6,826 bases of DNA from Oscillospiraceae bacterium. GTDB lineage: Bacteria > Bacillota > Clostridia > Oscillospirales > Acutalibacteraceae. A program made the position numbers and the translations under genes. The stretch's first letter is position 1. Each line of letters starts with the position of its first letter. Of the stretch, positions 6,342 through 6,826 are shown one piece after another. The notes beneath the pieces were generated by a model, which worked only from the letters and a program-made list of their open reading frames with translations, was not told the origin of the DNA and searched no databases. Location of the stretch: assembly GCA_031283835.1 (NCBI GenBank), contig JAITBA010000187.1, forward strand, positions 1-6,826, read 5' to 3'.

Positions 6342-6347
6342 AAAGGA
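6342..6347 (+). promoter_or_regulatory. AAAGGA ribosome site favouring the TTG start at 6360
   Basis: The string AAAGAAAGGAC ahead of this gene is identical to the one ahead of the divIVA-like gene, and lies 12 bases before TTG 6360 (11 bases before the ATG in the divIVA case). No ATG or GTG stands in a usable position, so a TTG start is proposed. Confidence 0.5.
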
Positions 6348-6359
6348 CTGCGTAAAGGC

Positions 6360-6826
6360 TTGCCAAAACGCACATCGCACAAAAACACACCACACGCAGC
6401 GCGGAACACGCAACGCTTGCCAATCCCCAGCACATTGCGGCTGCGCTGGAATATTTTAAAATTACGGATCAGCACCACAGCGGCTTCCGTTTCGCTGCGC
6501 ATGTTGCTGCGCAAAAAAAAGAAAACCTTCACGCAAGAAGAAGAGCATTCCTCCCAGCACACGCGTGCCCTTGTGCCTGCGGGCCTAAGCATTTGCGCAC
6601 TGACAGTGGTTGCCGCCATGGTGCTTTCGGTGATGTCGCAGGGTGCGCCCCGGTTGCGGGGGTTGGGTGGCGTTGCTCTGCCCCTCGAGGATGTGATCCT
6701 GCTGGACCCCAACCAAAAAGACTTGACCAACCTTTCGCCGGGCTATCTTTATAATCGTCCTGTGGCCGTGATGCAAACCGGGCGCAACCAAGTGCTGGTG
6801 CGCGCCCGCGTCGAGGAAACCCTCTT
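6360..6826 (+). CDS. Membrane-anchored exported protein, possibly SipW-associated (3' end outside window)
   Basis: An open frame from TTG 6360 to the window end, 155 complete codons. Residues 1-69 are very basic and low in hydrophobic runs. A single membrane segment follows at about 70-93 (core VPAGLSICALTVVAAMVLSV), then an outside domain containing TNLSPGYLYNRPVAVMQTGR and VLVRARVEETL. The pattern 'L.PG....k.v.V..tG.n.vlVR.rvE' resembles the start of SipW-associated exported proteins (TasA/BsaA-like matrix or pilin-like domains); this is a by-eye resemblance only. No clear signal-peptidase site follows the helix, so it may stay anchored. It starts 24 bases after the SipW-like gene, in the same operon. 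The only in-frame ATG before the helix (6501) has no ribosome site. The N-terminal frame is not certain; a slippery A8 run lies at 6513-6520. Confidence 0.6.
   Translation, partial: MPKRTSHKNTPHAARNTQRLPIPSTLRLRWNILKLRISTTAASVSLRMLLRKKKKTFTQEEEHSSQHTRALVPAGLSICALTVVAAMVLSVMSQGAPRLRGLGGVALPLEDVILLDPNQKDLTNLSPGYLYNRPVAVMQTGRNQVLVRARVEETL

Noticed and set aside
1..6826. CRISPR arrays, tRNA/rRNA genes, insertion sequences, attachment sites
   Set aside because: No repeated spacer-like units, no tRNA cloverleaf pattern, no transposase or terminal inverted repeats were seen by eye.

Overview
The window is GC-rich, gene-dense bacterial DNA with every supported gene on the + strand. Strong AGGAGG-type ribosome sites, sharp TTGACA/TATAAT promoters, a DivIVA-type coiled-coil protein, a SipW-type (archaeal/ER-like) signal peptidase fold and a DHHW/AlgX-like protein together suggest a Firmicute, probably a high-GC Clostridia lineage such as the Oscillospirales. 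That placement is inference from gene content and signals; no rRNA or other marker is present.

Layout. (1) 1-774: the 3' part of a DHHW/AlgX-type SGNH-fold protein, probably a cell-envelope O-acetylation factor. (2) 878-1327: a small membrane protein with a zinc-peptidase HEFGH motif, family not recognised. (3) 1444-3844: a transcription unit with a perfect consensus promoter, encoding a sodium:solute symporter and a TIM-barrel sugar isomerase/epimerase, which looks like an uptake-plus-catabolism pair. (4) 3874-4235: an independent short unit with a strong promoter, two tiny hydrophobic ORFs (31 and 28 aa), each with a near-perfect Shine-Dalgarno, and an intrinsic terminator. (5) 4252-4719: tadA, the tRNA adenosine deaminase. 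(6) 4785 to the window end: a promoter, then a divIVA-like gene, an overlapping gene for a SipW-fold signal peptidase, and the start of a gene for a membrane-anchored exported protein that runs off the window.

Two regions deserve most attention. In the SipW-fold protein the fold signature is clear, but all three expected catalytic positions are replaced (Ser to Ala101, His to Thr142, Asp to Ala162), so it reads as a pseudoprotease. It sits in an operon between a coiled-coil DivIVA-like protein and a putative secreted or anchored partner. The second is the pair of micropeptides, which have full-strength expression signals, no obvious family and their own promoter and terminator.
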